Assembly (NCBI RefSeq): GCF_014203275.1
Contig: NZ_JACHIP010000001.1
Span: 558,001 to 622,000, forward strand
Source of the DNA: Granulicella aggregans
GTDB taxonomy: Bacteria > Acidobacteriota > Terriglobia > Terriglobales > Acidobacteriaceae
Direction: 5' to 3'
DNA: 64,000 bases
In this document: positions 25,355 through 34,809 of the stretch, piece by piece
How the letters are laid out: each line of letters starts with the position of its first letter
Position numbering within the stretch: position 1 is the first letter of the stretch
Translations under genes and position numbers: made by a program
Notes under the pieces: generated by a model
Databases searched by the model: none
Told to the model about the DNA's origin: nothing
The model's input: only the letters and a program-made list of their open reading frames with translations

Positions 25355-28192
25355 GTGCTGCAACGGAACTTCAAGATTCGATCTCTGCGACCTCTCCTGA
25401 TTGCCACCCTGCTCCTGATCGCCGCGCTCTCACTCAGCGGCTGTGGCACTGGTCTCGCTCCCGGCTTCGCATCCTACATCGCCTCCCCCACAAATACGCT
25501 TCGCGTCAACCAGACTGTGCAGCTTGCGAACAACGCGGCCTTCACCGGCTCGCCCATGGTCTATTCGGTCAATGGCGTTGCCGGTGGAAATGACAAGATT
25601 GGGACCGTGGACAGCAAAGGCGTCTATACCGCGCCGGCTATCGTTCCCATCCCCAGCAACACTGTAGTGATCACGGCCCAGGCGACGAACTACCCGAAGG
25701 ACACTCCGGGCTCGGTCACGCTGAATGTATGGAATCCCATTCCCGTCATCGCGGCGGCTACACCAGCGAACTTCGCAGAAGGTTCGCAGCTTGTGACGGT
25801 GCAGGGCACGCAATTCGTCTATGGCTCGCAGATCTTCTGGAATGGCGTGGCCGTTCCGACGACCTATGTCTCATCAACAGAACTGGCCGCCACGTTCACG
25901 GCGCCGACACCGGGCAACTACGGCATTCATGTCACCAACCCTGATCCTGGTTCTGCCCAGTCCTACGAGCTCTCAGAGCTGGTGAAGCCCGGCCAGGTGA
26001 AGTTGACGATGATGATCTCCAACGAGACCACGGTACGCGTGACGAACAGCATCTATCTTGGCGTCGCTGTAGACGGCACCAGCAATACAGCGCTGACGTG
26101 GAAGCTCAATGGCATGGCTCAGGGCAACGCCGTGATTGGCACGATCGCCCCAAGCCAGTTCGGCGGCGTGATGTATACGGCCCCCGCAGTGGTTCCGACA
26201 CCGAACAATATCGTTCAGCTCACGGCCACCAGCGTCGACGATCCAAAGGTGTCGATCAGCCAGAACGTCAGCATCTTCAACCCCGTTCCGATCCTCAACT
26301 CGGCGACGCCGATGGCGTTCGATCCCGGCCCGGCGACCGTCGTGCTGCATGGCAGCGCGTTCATCACCGGCGCCACCGTGCTTGCCAATGGAGTGCCTGT
26401 CCCAACGACGTTCAACAGCGGCAATCAACTGACCGCCAGCCTTAATCTCGTAGATCCTGGCAACCTCGATCTTCAGGTGCTGAACCCCAGCCCCGGCCCG
26501 GCGACCTCAACCGACTTGATCGCTCAGATCAATGGCACGCCAACGACGCTCGCGGTCTCGGCTACCGACGCTTCGCGCTTCCTCGAGCAGGCGACCTTCG
26601 GGGCGACCGATGGTGACATTCATCACCTCTCGAAGGTCGGCTACCTGGAGTGGTTCAGCGAACAGTTCCTGACCCAACCTACGCTGCACATGACCGATGT
26701 CGAAGAGAAGTTGATGGTCAACAATCCCCCATGCGCGGCCAACGACGTGACGTGCAACAGCGCGCTCTTCCTGGCGAATCTTGCCGGCCAAAACTACGTA
26801 GCGCAGTCGTTCTATCAGCAGGCGCTGGCGGGTAACGATCAGCTTCGCCAGCGTATGAAGTATTCCCTCTCCGAAATGTTCGTCGTCTCCAGCACCAATG
26901 GTGCCGTAGGCAACATGCCACGGGGAACCGCTGACTTTTACGACATGCTGGGCAAGGACGCGTTCGGGAACTTCCGCCAACTCCTCGAAGATGTGACGCT
27001 ACACCCCATGATGGGCAAGTTTCTCTCCATGCTGGGCAACGATAAGGGCGACTCGACGCGCGACCCTGACGAGAACTACGCCCGCGAGGTGATGCAACTT
27101 CTGACCATTGGCCTCTATCAGCTCAATCCCGATGGGACGCAGAAGCTCGACGCAACAGGAAACACGATTCCTACGTACTCGAACCTTGACGTGATGGCGC
27201 TGGCCAAGGTCTTCACGGGCTTCAGCTGGGGAGGACCCGGCGATTCCACGGGCACTGGCTGGTACAACTGCTGCTACTACGTTGGGCCGGGCTTCGGTGA
27301 AGACATCCTGCAGATGCAGCCTTTTCCCAGCCATCATTCGACGGACGCCAAGAGCTTCCTGGGCGTGAACATCGCAGCCGGCTCGAACCCTGATCCTGTG
27401 GGCGATTTGAAGATCGCGCTGGATACGCTCTTCAACCATCCGAACCTGCCGCCGTTCTTCGCGAAGCAGATGATCCAGCACCTGGTGACGAGCAATCCCA
27501 GCCCAGCGTATGTTGGCCGCATCGCTGCTGTCTTCATCGATAACGGACAAGGCGTGCGCGGCGATATGAAAACCGTCATCCAGGCGATCCTGCTGGACGA
27601 CGAGGCGCGCAACGCCGCCACTGCAGCGGATAACGTTGGCTACGGCAAGGTCCGCGAACCGATGCTGAAGTACATCGAGTGGGCACGCGCCTTCACGGCG
27701 CAATCGCGCGACGGCGTCTACAACGTGGGCGACGTGGAAGATCCCGTCTACGGGATCGGCCAGATGACGCTGCGTTCGCCGAGTGTCTTCAACTGGTTCT
27801 CTCCCGGCTTCTCCCCTCCGGGCACCAGCATCGTGAACGCAGGGCTGGTCGCGCCAGAGATGCAGATCACGAACGTGTCCACCGTCGTCGGGTACATGAA
27901 CTTCATGCAGTCCGCGATCAACGCGGATGCTCACAACGGCATGGATGTCTATTCGAGTTACTCGACGGAGGTTGGCCTGGCTGCCACTCCCGATGCCCTC
28001 CTCGATCGCCTGAGCCTACTGTTGATGGCGGGCCAGATGGACGGTTCGCTGCGGAGCAAGATCATCGGCGCGATCTCGTCGATCGATGTAACAAGTGGTG
28101 ACCAGGCAGCGATCGATGCGGCACTGCTCAACCGGGTGAAGTTGGCGGTGTATCTGACGATGGCGTCGCCGACATTCAATGCGCAGTTTTAG
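25355..28192 (+). CDS. DUF1800 lipoprotein with IPT/TIG domains
   Basis: 945 residues from a GTG at 25355 with GGAGG five bases before it. A lipoprotein signal ends at LLIAALSLSGC. Residues about 30-400 hold repeated immunoglobulin-like units; two IPT/TIG-type ones begin PVIAAATPANFAEG and PILNSATPMAFDPG. The DUF1800 region starts at RFLEQATFGAT (about 405) and runs to the end, with TRDPDENYAREVMQLLTIGL and the conserved PPFFAKQMIQHLV. DUF1800 proteins are almost always next to a DUF1501 gene, as here; their biochemical activity is not established. Likely anchored at the cell surface. Confidence 0.9.
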   Translation: MLQRNFKIRSLRPLLIATLLLIAALSLSGCGTGLAPGFASYIASPTNTLRVNQTVQLANNAAFTGSPMVYSVNGVAGGNDKIGTVDSKGVYTAPAIVPIPSNTVVITAQATNYPKDTPGSVTLNVWNPIPVIAAATPANFAEGSQLVTVQGTQFVYGSQIFWNGVAVPTTYVSSTELAATFTAPTPGNYGIHVTNPDPGSAQSYELSELVKPGQVKLTMMISNETTVRVTNSIYLGVAVDGTSNTALTWKLNGMAQGNAVIGTIAPSQFGGVMYTAPAVVPTPNNIVQLTATSVDDPKVSISQNVSIFNPVPILNSATPMAFDPGPATVVLHGSAFITGATVLANGVPVPTTFNSGNQLTASLNLVDPGNLDLQVLNPSPGPATSTDLIAQINGTPTTLAVSATDASRFLEQATFGATDGDIHHLSKVGYLEWFSEQFLTQPTLHMTDVEEKLMVNNPPCAANDVTCNSALFLANLAGQNYVAQSFYQQALAGNDQLRQRMKYSLSEMFVVSSTNGAVGNMPRGTADFYDMLGKDAFGNFRQLLEDVTLHPMMGKFLSMLGNDKGDSTRDPDENYAREVMQLLTIGLYQLNPDGTQKLDATGNTIPTYSNLDVMALAKVFTGFSWGGPGDSTGTGWYNCCYYVGPGFGEDILQMQPFPSHHSTDAKSFLGVNIAAGSNPDPVGDLKIALDTLFNHPNLPPFFAKQMIQHLVTSNPSPAYVGRIAAVFIDNGQGVRGDMKTVIQAILLDDEARNAATAADNVGYGKVREPMLKYIEWARAFTAQSRDGVYNVGDVEDPVYGIGQMTLRSPSVFNWFSPGFSPPGTSIVNAGLVAPEMQITNVSTVVGYMNFMQSAINADAHNGMDVYSSYSTEVGLAATPDALLDRLSLLLMAGQMDGSLRSKIIGAISSIDVTSGDQAAIDAALLNRVKLAVYLTMASPTFNAQF

Positions 28193-28257
28193 TAAGGCAG
28201 CAAGTTGGCAGTTAGCAAGTAGCGAAGACAGCAGTCAGCGGTTCGCGGAGGCGGCAC

Positions 28258-29700
28258 ATGAAGATGATGAATAAGCGGCAGCAATCAAGACGGCAGTTCC
28301 TCCGCACCGCCTCCATGGCGTCGATGGCCGGCCTCACCGTCAGCCCGTTCCTGCTCGAGTTGAACTCGGTGGCCGCGATGGCGCAGCAGTCCGGCACATC
28401 GGACTATAAGGCACTCGTCTGCATCTTCCTGTCGGGTGGCAACGATGGACACGGTACTGTGATCGCCACCGACGCTGAATCCTTTGCGTCGTTCACGCAG
28501 GCTCGCTCCGGAGCTCCCGGCCTTGCCTATGCGCAGAGCAGCCTCCTGCCCGTCACCCTGAAGACACCGCAGAGCGGCCGCACCTTCGCGTTGAACCCGA
28601 ACCTTACTGGCGTACAGAACCTCTTCAACGCCGGACGCGCCGCCATTATCTCGAACTCCGGCACTCTGATCGCCCCGGTCACAAAGTCGCAGATTCAGGC
28701 TAACTCCGTGCCCCTGCCTGCTTCGCTCTACTCGCACTTCGACCAGTCGGCTGCTTGGCAAGCGATCACGGCAACCAGCGGAAGCGCTGTGCATGAGGGC
28801 TGGGGTGGAGCGATCGCGGACATCCTCGGCAGCCAGAACGCTAACTCCAACTCTGCCTTTACCTGCATCTCCACTGCCGGTACCGCGCTCTTTCTCTCTG
28901 GCGAGAACACTTACCAACTCAACGTCACCTCTGCCGGCCCCATCCCGATCTATGGACTCGCCAACCCCACCTTCGGCACCTCGGCTGGAACCTCTGCGCT
29001 CTCGTCGATCCTCAGCGCTGACGAGACCAACCTCTTCGCCAAGGAGTACGAAGCAGTCGTACAACGCTCCATCGCCGCGCAAGCGACGCTCGCGACGTGC
29101 ATGCTGCCTGCCGGACCTACGGGCGTGGCCAATCCTCCGCAGTATCTCGACCCAACGACGAACAAGTTGGCTGATAATCCGCTAGCAAGTTCGCTCCAGA
29201 CCGTTGCCCGCATCATCGGCGGACGCAGCGGGCTCGGTGTGACAAGGCAGATCTTCTACGTGCAGCTTGGCGGCTTCGACATGCACGACAACCAGGCACC
29301 GCAGCACGCGCGTCTGCTGACGCAGCTTGGTTCGGCGCTCGAATACTTCGACTCGGCGATGCAGACCGCTGGCCTTTCAAATAACGTGACCGCCTTCACA
29401 GCATCGGACTTCGGTCGCACCCTGACCGCGAACAGCGACGGCACCGACCACGGCTGGGGCAGCCATCACTTCGTCACCGGCGGCGCGGTCAACGGTCAGG
29501 ACATGTACGGTCAGTACCCGGTCATCGGATCCAACCAGGCTAACGATATGGGCGCGGGGCGACTGATTCCGACCGTCTCGATCGAGCAGTACGCGGGAAC
29601 GCTGGCCAAGTGGTTTGGCCTCTCCGATGGCCAGGTCCGGCAGGTGTTCCCGAACTTCGGCAACTTCGGCTCGAACCCTTATATGGGCTTCATGGGATAA
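28258..29700 (+). CDS. DUF1501 family secreted protein (Tat signal)
   Basis: 480 residues. The N-terminus has a twin-arginine signal (SRRQFLRTASMASMAGLT) and a predicted cleavage near AAMA. The family shows as ALVCIFLSGGNDGHGTVI at the mature N-terminus, QLGGFDMHDNQ in the middle and TASDFGRTL with DHGWGSHHFVTGG near the end, an arrangement like the alkaline phosphatase/sulfatase superfamily. The metal-binding His and Asp look intact. Partner of the DUF1800 gene 65 bases upstream, with which it probably forms one transcription unit. Exact substrate unknown. Confidence 0.92.
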   Translation: MKMMNKRQQSRRQFLRTASMASMAGLTVSPFLLELNSVAAMAQQSGTSDYKALVCIFLSGGNDGHGTVIATDAESFASFTQARSGAPGLAYAQSSLLPVTLKTPQSGRTFALNPNLTGVQNLFNAGRAAIISNSGTLIAPVTKSQIQANSVPLPASLYSHFDQSAAWQAITATSGSAVHEGWGGAIADILGSQNANSNSAFTCISTAGTALFLSGENTYQLNVTSAGPIPIYGLANPTFGTSAGTSALSSILSADETNLFAKEYEAVVQRSIAAQATLATCMLPAGPTGVANPPQYLDPTTNKLADNPLASSLQTVARIIGGRSGLGVTRQIFYVQLGGFDMHDNQAPQHARLLTQLGSALEYFDSAMQTAGLSNNVTAFTASDFGRTLTANSDGTDHGWGSHHFVTGGAVNGQDMYGQYPVIGSNQANDMGAGRLIPTVSIEQYAGTLAKWFGLSDGQVRQVFPNFGNFGSNPYMGFMG

Positions 29701-29732
29701 GTGCACGACGCATCAGTTACTCTTTCTCAGAG

Positions 29733-30359
29733 ATGACCTCGCTCCCTACCGACGCGCTCCTCGTTATCGACATGCAGAATGACTTCTGCCCCGGGGGATC
29801 GCTTGCGGTCGAACAGGGCGACGCGATCGTGCCGCTGATCAACAAGCTAGGCGGGCAGTTCGAGCACGTCATCCTCACGCAGGACTGGCACCCTCAAAGC
29901 CACATCTCCTTCGCAAGCGCACACGCCGACAAGCAGCCTTACACGGTCACAGAGGTGGCATACGGGCCGCAGACGCTTTGGCCCGATCATTGTCTACAGG
30001 GTTCTCACGGAGCCGCGCTGCACCCCGCGCTCGATCTTCCGCACGCGGAGTTACTGCTGCGCAAGGGGTTTCGCCGCGAGATCGACTCGTACTCCGCGTT
30101 CCTGGAAAATGACCACTCTACGCCGACCGGGCTTGCGGGATATCTGCGGGAGCGGGGATTGAAGCGGCTCTTTCTCTGCGGGCTGGCTTATGACTTTTGC
30201 GTACGGTTCTCGGCGATTGATGGCACCGCGCTCGGGTTCGAGTGCGTTGTGATCGAGGACGCGAGCAGGGCTGTGGGGCTGCCGGGGTCTGTTGACGCAA
30301 CCAATCAGGCGCTCGCGGATGCCGGTATCAGGCGAGATTTGGGTAGCCAGTTACTCTAG
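29733..30359 (+). CDS. pncA: Nicotinamidase / isochorismatase-fold amidohydrolase
   Basis: 208 residues from the ATG at 29733; upstream in-frame codons overlap the DUF1501 gene. The Asp-Lys-Cys triad is present: VIDMQNDF, LLRKGF, and GLAYDFCVRFSA. The metal site is DWHPQSHISF. These match nicotinamidase, which hydrolyses nicotinamide to nicotinate in NAD salvage. It lies 32 bases after the DUF1501 gene in the same direction, but a functional link is not evident. Confidence 0.93.
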   Translation: MTSLPTDALLVIDMQNDFCPGGSLAVEQGDAIVPLINKLGGQFEHVILTQDWHPQSHISFASAHADKQPYTVTEVAYGPQTLWPDHCLQGSHGAALHPALDLPHAELLLRKGFRREIDSYSAFLENDHSTPTGLAGYLRERGLKRLFLCGLAYDFCVRFSAIDGTALGFECVVIEDASRAVGLPGSVDATNQALADAGIRRDLGSQLL

Positions 30360-30398
30360 TTGCGGCCGCATCCATCCAACCATCCGAACGAGGCAAGA

Positions 30399-30953
30399 AT
30401 GAAGTGGATCGTCCGAAGTCTTATCGTCATTTTTTCGGTATGCCTCACCATGATCCTGCAGTTCAACTTCTCCAGCACTTCGATGAGCAACCTCGAATCG
30501 CTTGCAGGTACTGGGCGTATCCACGAGTCCGCACCTATCAAGGCGTCGGTCGGAGTCGTTGCCGATGCCCCTCCGGATGTTGTCTGGAGGATTCTCACGG
30601 ATATCAATGACTGGCCCAGGTGGCAGCCCGGCATCACTAAGACCGAGGCGGCCACTCCCTTAGTCTCCGGATCGACCTTTCACTGGACGATAGGCGGCAA
30701 CGAGGTTCACTCCAAGGTAAAGCTCATCGAGCCGGGCCGCCGCATTGCCTGGGCAGGCTCCGCCTTCGACAGCCGTGCTGTCCATGTCTGGACGCTTGAG
30801 CCGCTGCCCGGTGGCAAGACTCGCATTGCTTCAAATGAATCGATGGACGGGATATTGCTCTCACATATGTTTTCGTCGAAGGAACTCGCCGACTCGGATC
30901 AGGATTGGCTGAACGCGCTGAAGGCAGCCGCAGAGAAGCAACCTCAGCCCTGA
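30399..30953 (+). CDS. SRPBCC-family (START-like) protein with N-terminal membrane segment
   Basis: 184 residues from the ATG at 30399, which is preceded by GAGG; an in-frame TTG at 30360 is less likely. An N-terminal hydrophobic segment (VRSLIVIFSVCLTMILQF) may be a signal or anchor. The rest has the polyketide-cyclase/SRPBCC fold: VVADAPPDVVWRILTDINDW, WQPGI and GRRIAWAGSAFDSRAVHVW. Such proteins bind hydrophobic ligands; the ligand is unknown. Its end overlaps by ten bases the convergent HD gene. Confidence 0.75.
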   Translation: MKWIVRSLIVIFSVCLTMILQFNFSSTSMSNLESLAGTGRIHESAPIKASVGVVADAPPDVVWRILTDINDWPRWQPGITKTEAATPLVSGSTFHWTIGGNEVHSKVKLIEPGRRIAWAGSAFDSRAVHVWTLEPLPGGKTRIASNESMDGILLSHMFSSKELADSDQDWLNALKAAAEKQPQP

Positions 30954-31552
30954 GACTCAAGCCCAAGCAGCGCCGCTCTCTCCTGCATCGCCTTCACGCA
31001 GTTTCCGATGTGTTCGTCTACAGACAGTCCCAGCAGCTCCGCTCCATTGATGATGTCCTCGCGCAAGACGGCGCGAGCGAAAGCTTTGTCTTTCATCTTC
31101 TTCTTGACGCCGGCGATTTCTACCTCGTGGATTGACTTTGACGGCTTCACCAGAGCGCAGGCGGTCAGAAATCCGGCGAGTTCGTCGCAGGCGAAGAGGG
31201 CTTTGTCGAGATGCGTCTCTCGCGGGGTTCCGGAGTAGTCCGCATGGGCGAGGATGGCATGGAGGACGACCTCCGGCCAGCCCTGTTCGCGAAGAAACCT
31301 CACGCCGACGAAGGGGTGCTCTTCGAGCGAAGGGTGCTTGTCGTAGTCGAAGTCGTGCAGCAGGCCGGCGATTGCGTAGAGCTCAATGAAATCGTCGGAT
31401 TCCGTGCCTACCATCCCGAGCCGAGCTGCTTCAGCCACGCCGTAGTAGCGCGTGCAGGCCTCCACCGCAAGGCCGTGTTTCACCAGCGAAGGCGAAGCTG
31501 TCCATTCCTGTAACAGTGCCCATGCCCGCTCCCGAGTAAATCCGTCCGCCAT
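30944..31552 (-). CDS. HD-domain hydrolase
   Basis: 202 residues. The HD metal site is present: LVKHGLAVEAC, then GLLHDFDYDKHP, EEHPFVG and ILAHADYSG, and a final Asp in FACDELAGF. This layout belongs to the small HDIG-type phosphohydrolases, often nucleotide-directed. The substrate is not known. It stands alone on the minus strand, convergent with the SRPBCC gene and divergent from the regulator at 31749. Confidence 0.8.
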   Translation of the reverse strand: MADGFTRERAWALLQEWTASPSLVKHGLAVEACTRYYGVAEAARLGMVGTESDDFIELYAIAGLLHDFDYDKHPSLEEHPFVGVRFLREQGWPEVVLHAILAHADYSGTPRETHLDKALFACDELAGFLTACALVKPSKSIHEVEIAGVKKKMKDKAFARAVLREDIINGAELLGLSVDEHIGNCVKAMQERAALLGLESQG

Positions 31553-31748
31553 CGATTGCCTCCGCGCAAGTTACTACCTTGATTCCACTTCGGTATTTAT
31601 ACCTGTTTTTTCGGTCTATCGACGGCTTTCCCCTTGACTCATCGGTTACCCAGTGTCACTCTAGGCACATCGCATCTTCGAGTTATCGGACATCGAAACT
31701 CAAAGGGCGCTGAGGTCCTTGCTCTGGATCCTCCCGCAACTGACAACT

Positions 31749-32282
31749 ATGGCAACTATGATGGCACCCGTCGAACAACGTGAGGTCCTGCGTTGCGACC
31801 ATTGCAATCTGGTGCAGTTCCGCACGACCAGCGCAATGTGCCGCCGCTGCCGGAAGTGCCTCGAAGTCGAGGAGCCAGTACCTGTCGCTGCTCCCCTGGC
31901 GCTGGTTGGCACTCCCTCGACCGTCGAGAGCGGTCTCCAGGTCGCGACTGCTGTCCGGGATTTGCGGCACGTCCGTAATCTCTCGCAGAGACAGCTTGCT
32001 GCCCGTATGAACGTTCCCCGCACCTATATCTCCAAGATCGAGAATGGCAAGGCGATGCCGACGCTCTCCTCGCTGGACCGGTTGGCGCGCGCGCTTCAGG
32101 TGGATATTTCGACCTTGCTGCGTGACGCTTCGAACCGTCACCGCGATGAGTCGAATGTGCTGATGGCTGACCCTTTCCTGGCGGAGATTGCACACTACAC
32201 AGCCAATTGGGACTCGCTGCAGCGGTCCATCTTCCTGAACCACGTTCGCGAAGTCGCTGCGGGCCGACGCCGCACGGCGTAG
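31749..32282 (+). CDS. XRE-family transcription regulator with N-terminal zinc ribbon
   Basis: 177 residues from the ATG at 31749; a TTG ten codons earlier would lengthen it and the ribosome site is weak for either. The first part has Cys pairs (RCDHC and MCRRCRKC) that would bind zinc. Residues about 65-125 form the Cro/CI helix-turn-helix: RNLSQRQLAARMNVPRTYISKIENGK. The tail is helical. Its gene partner and operator are not evident. The zinc ribbon before the HTH suggests metal or redox sensing, which is inference. Confidence 0.82.
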   Translation: MATMMAPVEQREVLRCDHCNLVQFRTTSAMCRRCRKCLEVEEPVPVAAPLALVGTPSTVESGLQVATAVRDLRHVRNLSQRQLAARMNVPRTYISKIENGKAMPTLSSLDRLARALQVDISTLLRDASNRHRDESNVLMADPFLAEIAHYTANWDSLQRSIFLNHVREVAAGRRRTA

Positions 32283-32367
32283 GCCCCGGCGCAGGCTTCG
32301 CGTTCGGCGTGGAAAAGCGGGCGTGTGGACTCGCGGATATGCTAGCGTAATCTCTGCGAGGATCTGA

Positions 32368-33237
32368 TTGCGCGCACCACTAAATAGCCGCGTCCACGAA
32401 CTGTCCCTGGAAGAGGCGGCAATCTATCGCCAGCTCGACCCGGCCCGGATTCCCCAGCACGTCGCCATTATCATGGACGGTAATGGGCGCTGGGCGGGAA
32501 AGCGGCTGATGAAGCGCTTCCTGGGCCACCAGCAAGGGGCGGAGTCAGTGCAGTATGTAGTCGAGACTGCCTCGCGCATCAACCTTCCCTGGCTTACGCT
32601 TTACGCGTTTTCGCTCGAAAACAACCTCCGCCGCCCCAAGGCCGAGGTGAACTTCCTGATGAAGCTGCTGAAGAGCTACCTGGTAGGTAACGTCAAGCGA
32701 ATGAACGACAACAACGTTCGCATGGCTTACATTGGGCGGCTCACCGAGCTGCCTACCGAAGTGCAGGACACGATGCAGTGGGCGTCTGAGCAGACAGCCA
32801 AGAACACCGGCACCACGCTGACCCTAGCGCTGAACTATGGGGCCCGTTCAGAGCTGGTTGACGCGATGCGGCAGACGCTGCGCGACGCCATTACGGAGTC
32901 GGCCGGCGATTTTGCGCGGCTGCAAGAGCTTATCTCGGAGATGGACGAGCATCACGTCTCAAGGCGGCTGTACACGGCGCAGATGCCTGACCCGGATCTT
33001 GTCGTCCGCACCAGTGGCGAGCAGCGCATCTCGAACTTCCTGTTGTGGCAGATTGCCTACGCGGAGATCTTTGTAACCGATCGCCTATGGCCGGACTTCC
33101 GTGGAATCCACCTGCTTGAGGCCATCGCCGACTTTCAGCGCCGCGAACGTCGTTACGGCGGCCTGGGCGACAGCTTCACCGATGAGAAGATGGAAGACCA
33201 GCATGCCGGCGATACGGCGGAGCTGGTGCGGCGATAA
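32368..33237 (+). CDS. uppS: Isoprenyl (undecaprenyl diphosphate) synthase
   Basis: 289 residues from a TTG at 32368 with GAGGATC before it; the next ATG would delete catalytic residues. It makes the C55 lipid carrier for peptidoglycan and O-antigen from isopentenyl and farnesyl diphosphates. The catalytic Asp is in IIMDGNGRWA, RFLGHQQGAE matches the next block, and RTSGEQRISNFLLWQ with LWPDF are the C-terminal motifs. The family S-x-E-N-W-x-R-P motif reads SLENNLRRP, so the Trp is replaced and one residue is added. The C-terminus is about 30 residues longer than E. coli UppS. Confidence 0.95.
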   Translation: MRAPLNSRVHELSLEEAAIYRQLDPARIPQHVAIIMDGNGRWAGKRLMKRFLGHQQGAESVQYVVETASRINLPWLTLYAFSLENNLRRPKAEVNFLMKLLKSYLVGNVKRMNDNNVRMAYIGRLTELPTEVQDTMQWASEQTAKNTGTTLTLALNYGARSELVDAMRQTLRDAITESAGDFARLQELISEMDEHHVSRRLYTAQMPDPDLVVRTSGEQRISNFLLWQIAYAEIFVTDRLWPDFRGIHLLEAIADFQRRERRYGGLGDSFTDEKMEDQHAGDTAELVRR

Positions 33238-33242
33238 GCCGG

Positions 33243-34709
33243 TTAGTTCGCCCTTTGTAACTCGGCTTCTCTGTTCTTGATCCTGCTTCCCCGCCAAAAG
33301 ATCGCGCCGCCAACCGCGTTGACGAATAAGGCCGTCAGACTCACCTTCAGCGCGAAGAACCATGGGTTTTTGACGTCCACGACGGGAACCAGCGAAAACG
33401 CGATCGAAAGCAGCGTGACGCTGATACCGCAGCAACAGGCCAACTTCAGCAGCCATCCCGCCGGCTCACCGAAGCGCGATCCCGCGACCAGCGGAACCAG
33501 GAACATCAGCAGGTAGTAGATGCCGTAGCCGATATTTGCGCTGACGGCGATCAGCTGAAACGCCTCCTGCGCGTTGGTGCCGGCGGAGGCAAAGAAACAC
33601 ATCAGAATGCTGAGCGCGACAATGACGCAGAGCGAGTTTGTGGGCGTTCGGTACTTCGGGTGAAGCTTCGTAAACCAGGCAGGAATCAGGTGGTCCCAGC
33701 CCGCGACGAGCGGAAGGCGACTAGTCTCGGCGACGATGACCGCAAACTGAGCGACCAGGGCGATGGCCAGGACAAGGATTGTCGCGCGGCCCAGAAACAA
33801 TCCCCAGTCGATCTTTCCAGGAGACGAGTCTCCACCTGCGAAGGCGGCAGCGAGGATCTGCGGGATGGGGCCGGTAAGGTCTACCTTGTCGGCGGGGATG
33901 TAGGTAAGGATCGATCCGCTCATCAGGATGAAGATGACCGCGATGATGGGGGCGCCGATCCATGCGGAACGCAGGATGGTCTTCGCCGCGTTTCGGATCT
34001 CTCCGGCAAAGACGGCTACCTGTTCGAGGCCCGTGAGCGCGTTGAAGCTGAGCTTGCTGAAGAGGTTGATGGTCAGCAGTGTCACCGTCGGCAGAGCGAA
34101 CGAAAAGGGCCGTTGCGGCGAGATGTGCGGATGCGCTGGCGACGTATGAGGGTGGTAGAGGATGAGCACGGCCAGCAGGAGCGTCACCAGAACGGTCACG
34201 GCGGTGCCGAAGTGAGAGACCCAGCGTCCGATGCCGAATCCGGGGATGTTGACGATCAGGATGATCGCGAAGATCCCAACGCTGAAGCTGTTGATGAGAA
34301 GGTGGCTATTGGCGACCCAGGCGGCTTTGGGGCCAAGCGCGTAACTAAGACTGGTGGCGGTCTGAATGCCGACCTCGGCCACGGCTCCGAGCGCCCAGAA
34401 ACCGAAGTTCCACGCGCTGATGAAGCCGGCGAAGGGGCCGATGGCGTGCTTGGTCCACTGGTAGACACCGCCTTCCAGCGGCCAGATCTTCACGCAGAAG
34501 CCGACCACGCCGGCGACGGGGAGAAAGAGCATAAGGATCGCGAGCAGCCAGTAGACGACGTGGCCCGATCCCTGGCGCGCGGCCAGCCCCGCCCAGGTGA
34601 TGCCCACGACGAGGAGAATCTGCATGGGAACGAGGTCGCGCAGACCAAGCTCCTTGCGCAGGGAATGGTCTGTTGCCCGGTCCGATATCCGGTCCGTTGA
34701 TTCGTTCAA
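33243..34709 (-). CDS. APC-family amino acid/polyamine permease
   Basis: 488 residues with about twelve membrane segments. Family signs are the N-terminal GLRDLVPMQILLVVGITWAG in place of the usual GIG motif, and GVYQWTKHAIGPFAGFISAW, SKLSFNALTGLEQVAVFAGE and LPLVAGWDHLIPAWFTKLHP. It is an amino acid or amine transporter in the inner membrane. It stands alone after the uppS gene, convergent with it, and its substrate cannot be read from sequence. Confidence 0.88.
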   Translation of the reverse strand: MNESTDRISDRATDHSLRKELGLRDLVPMQILLVVGITWAGLAARQGSGHVVYWLLAILMLFLPVAGVVGFCVKIWPLEGGVYQWTKHAIGPFAGFISAWNFGFWALGAVAEVGIQTATSLSYALGPKAAWVANSHLLINSFSVGIFAIILIVNIPGFGIGRWVSHFGTAVTVLVTLLLAVLILYHPHTSPAHPHISPQRPFSFALPTVTLLTINLFSKLSFNALTGLEQVAVFAGEIRNAAKTILRSAWIGAPIIAVIFILMSGSILTYIPADKVDLTGPIPQILAAAFAGGDSSPGKIDWGLFLGRATILVLAIALVAQFAVIVAETSRLPLVAGWDHLIPAWFTKLHPKYRTPTNSLCVIVALSILMCFFASAGTNAQEAFQLIAVSANIGYGIYYLLMFLVPLVAGSRFGEPAGWLLKLACCCGISVTLLSIAFSLVPVVDVKNPWFFALKVSLTALFVNAVGGAIFWRGSRIKNREAELQRAN

Positions 34710-34809
34710 GCTGACGACTCCACTCAGGGATTTCGATGCTCGCTCAGGGATGGTGATTTAGAGACAGAGTAGCACTGAGGCCGCGCGCGACAACTAGACT
34801 ATCTGCGGA

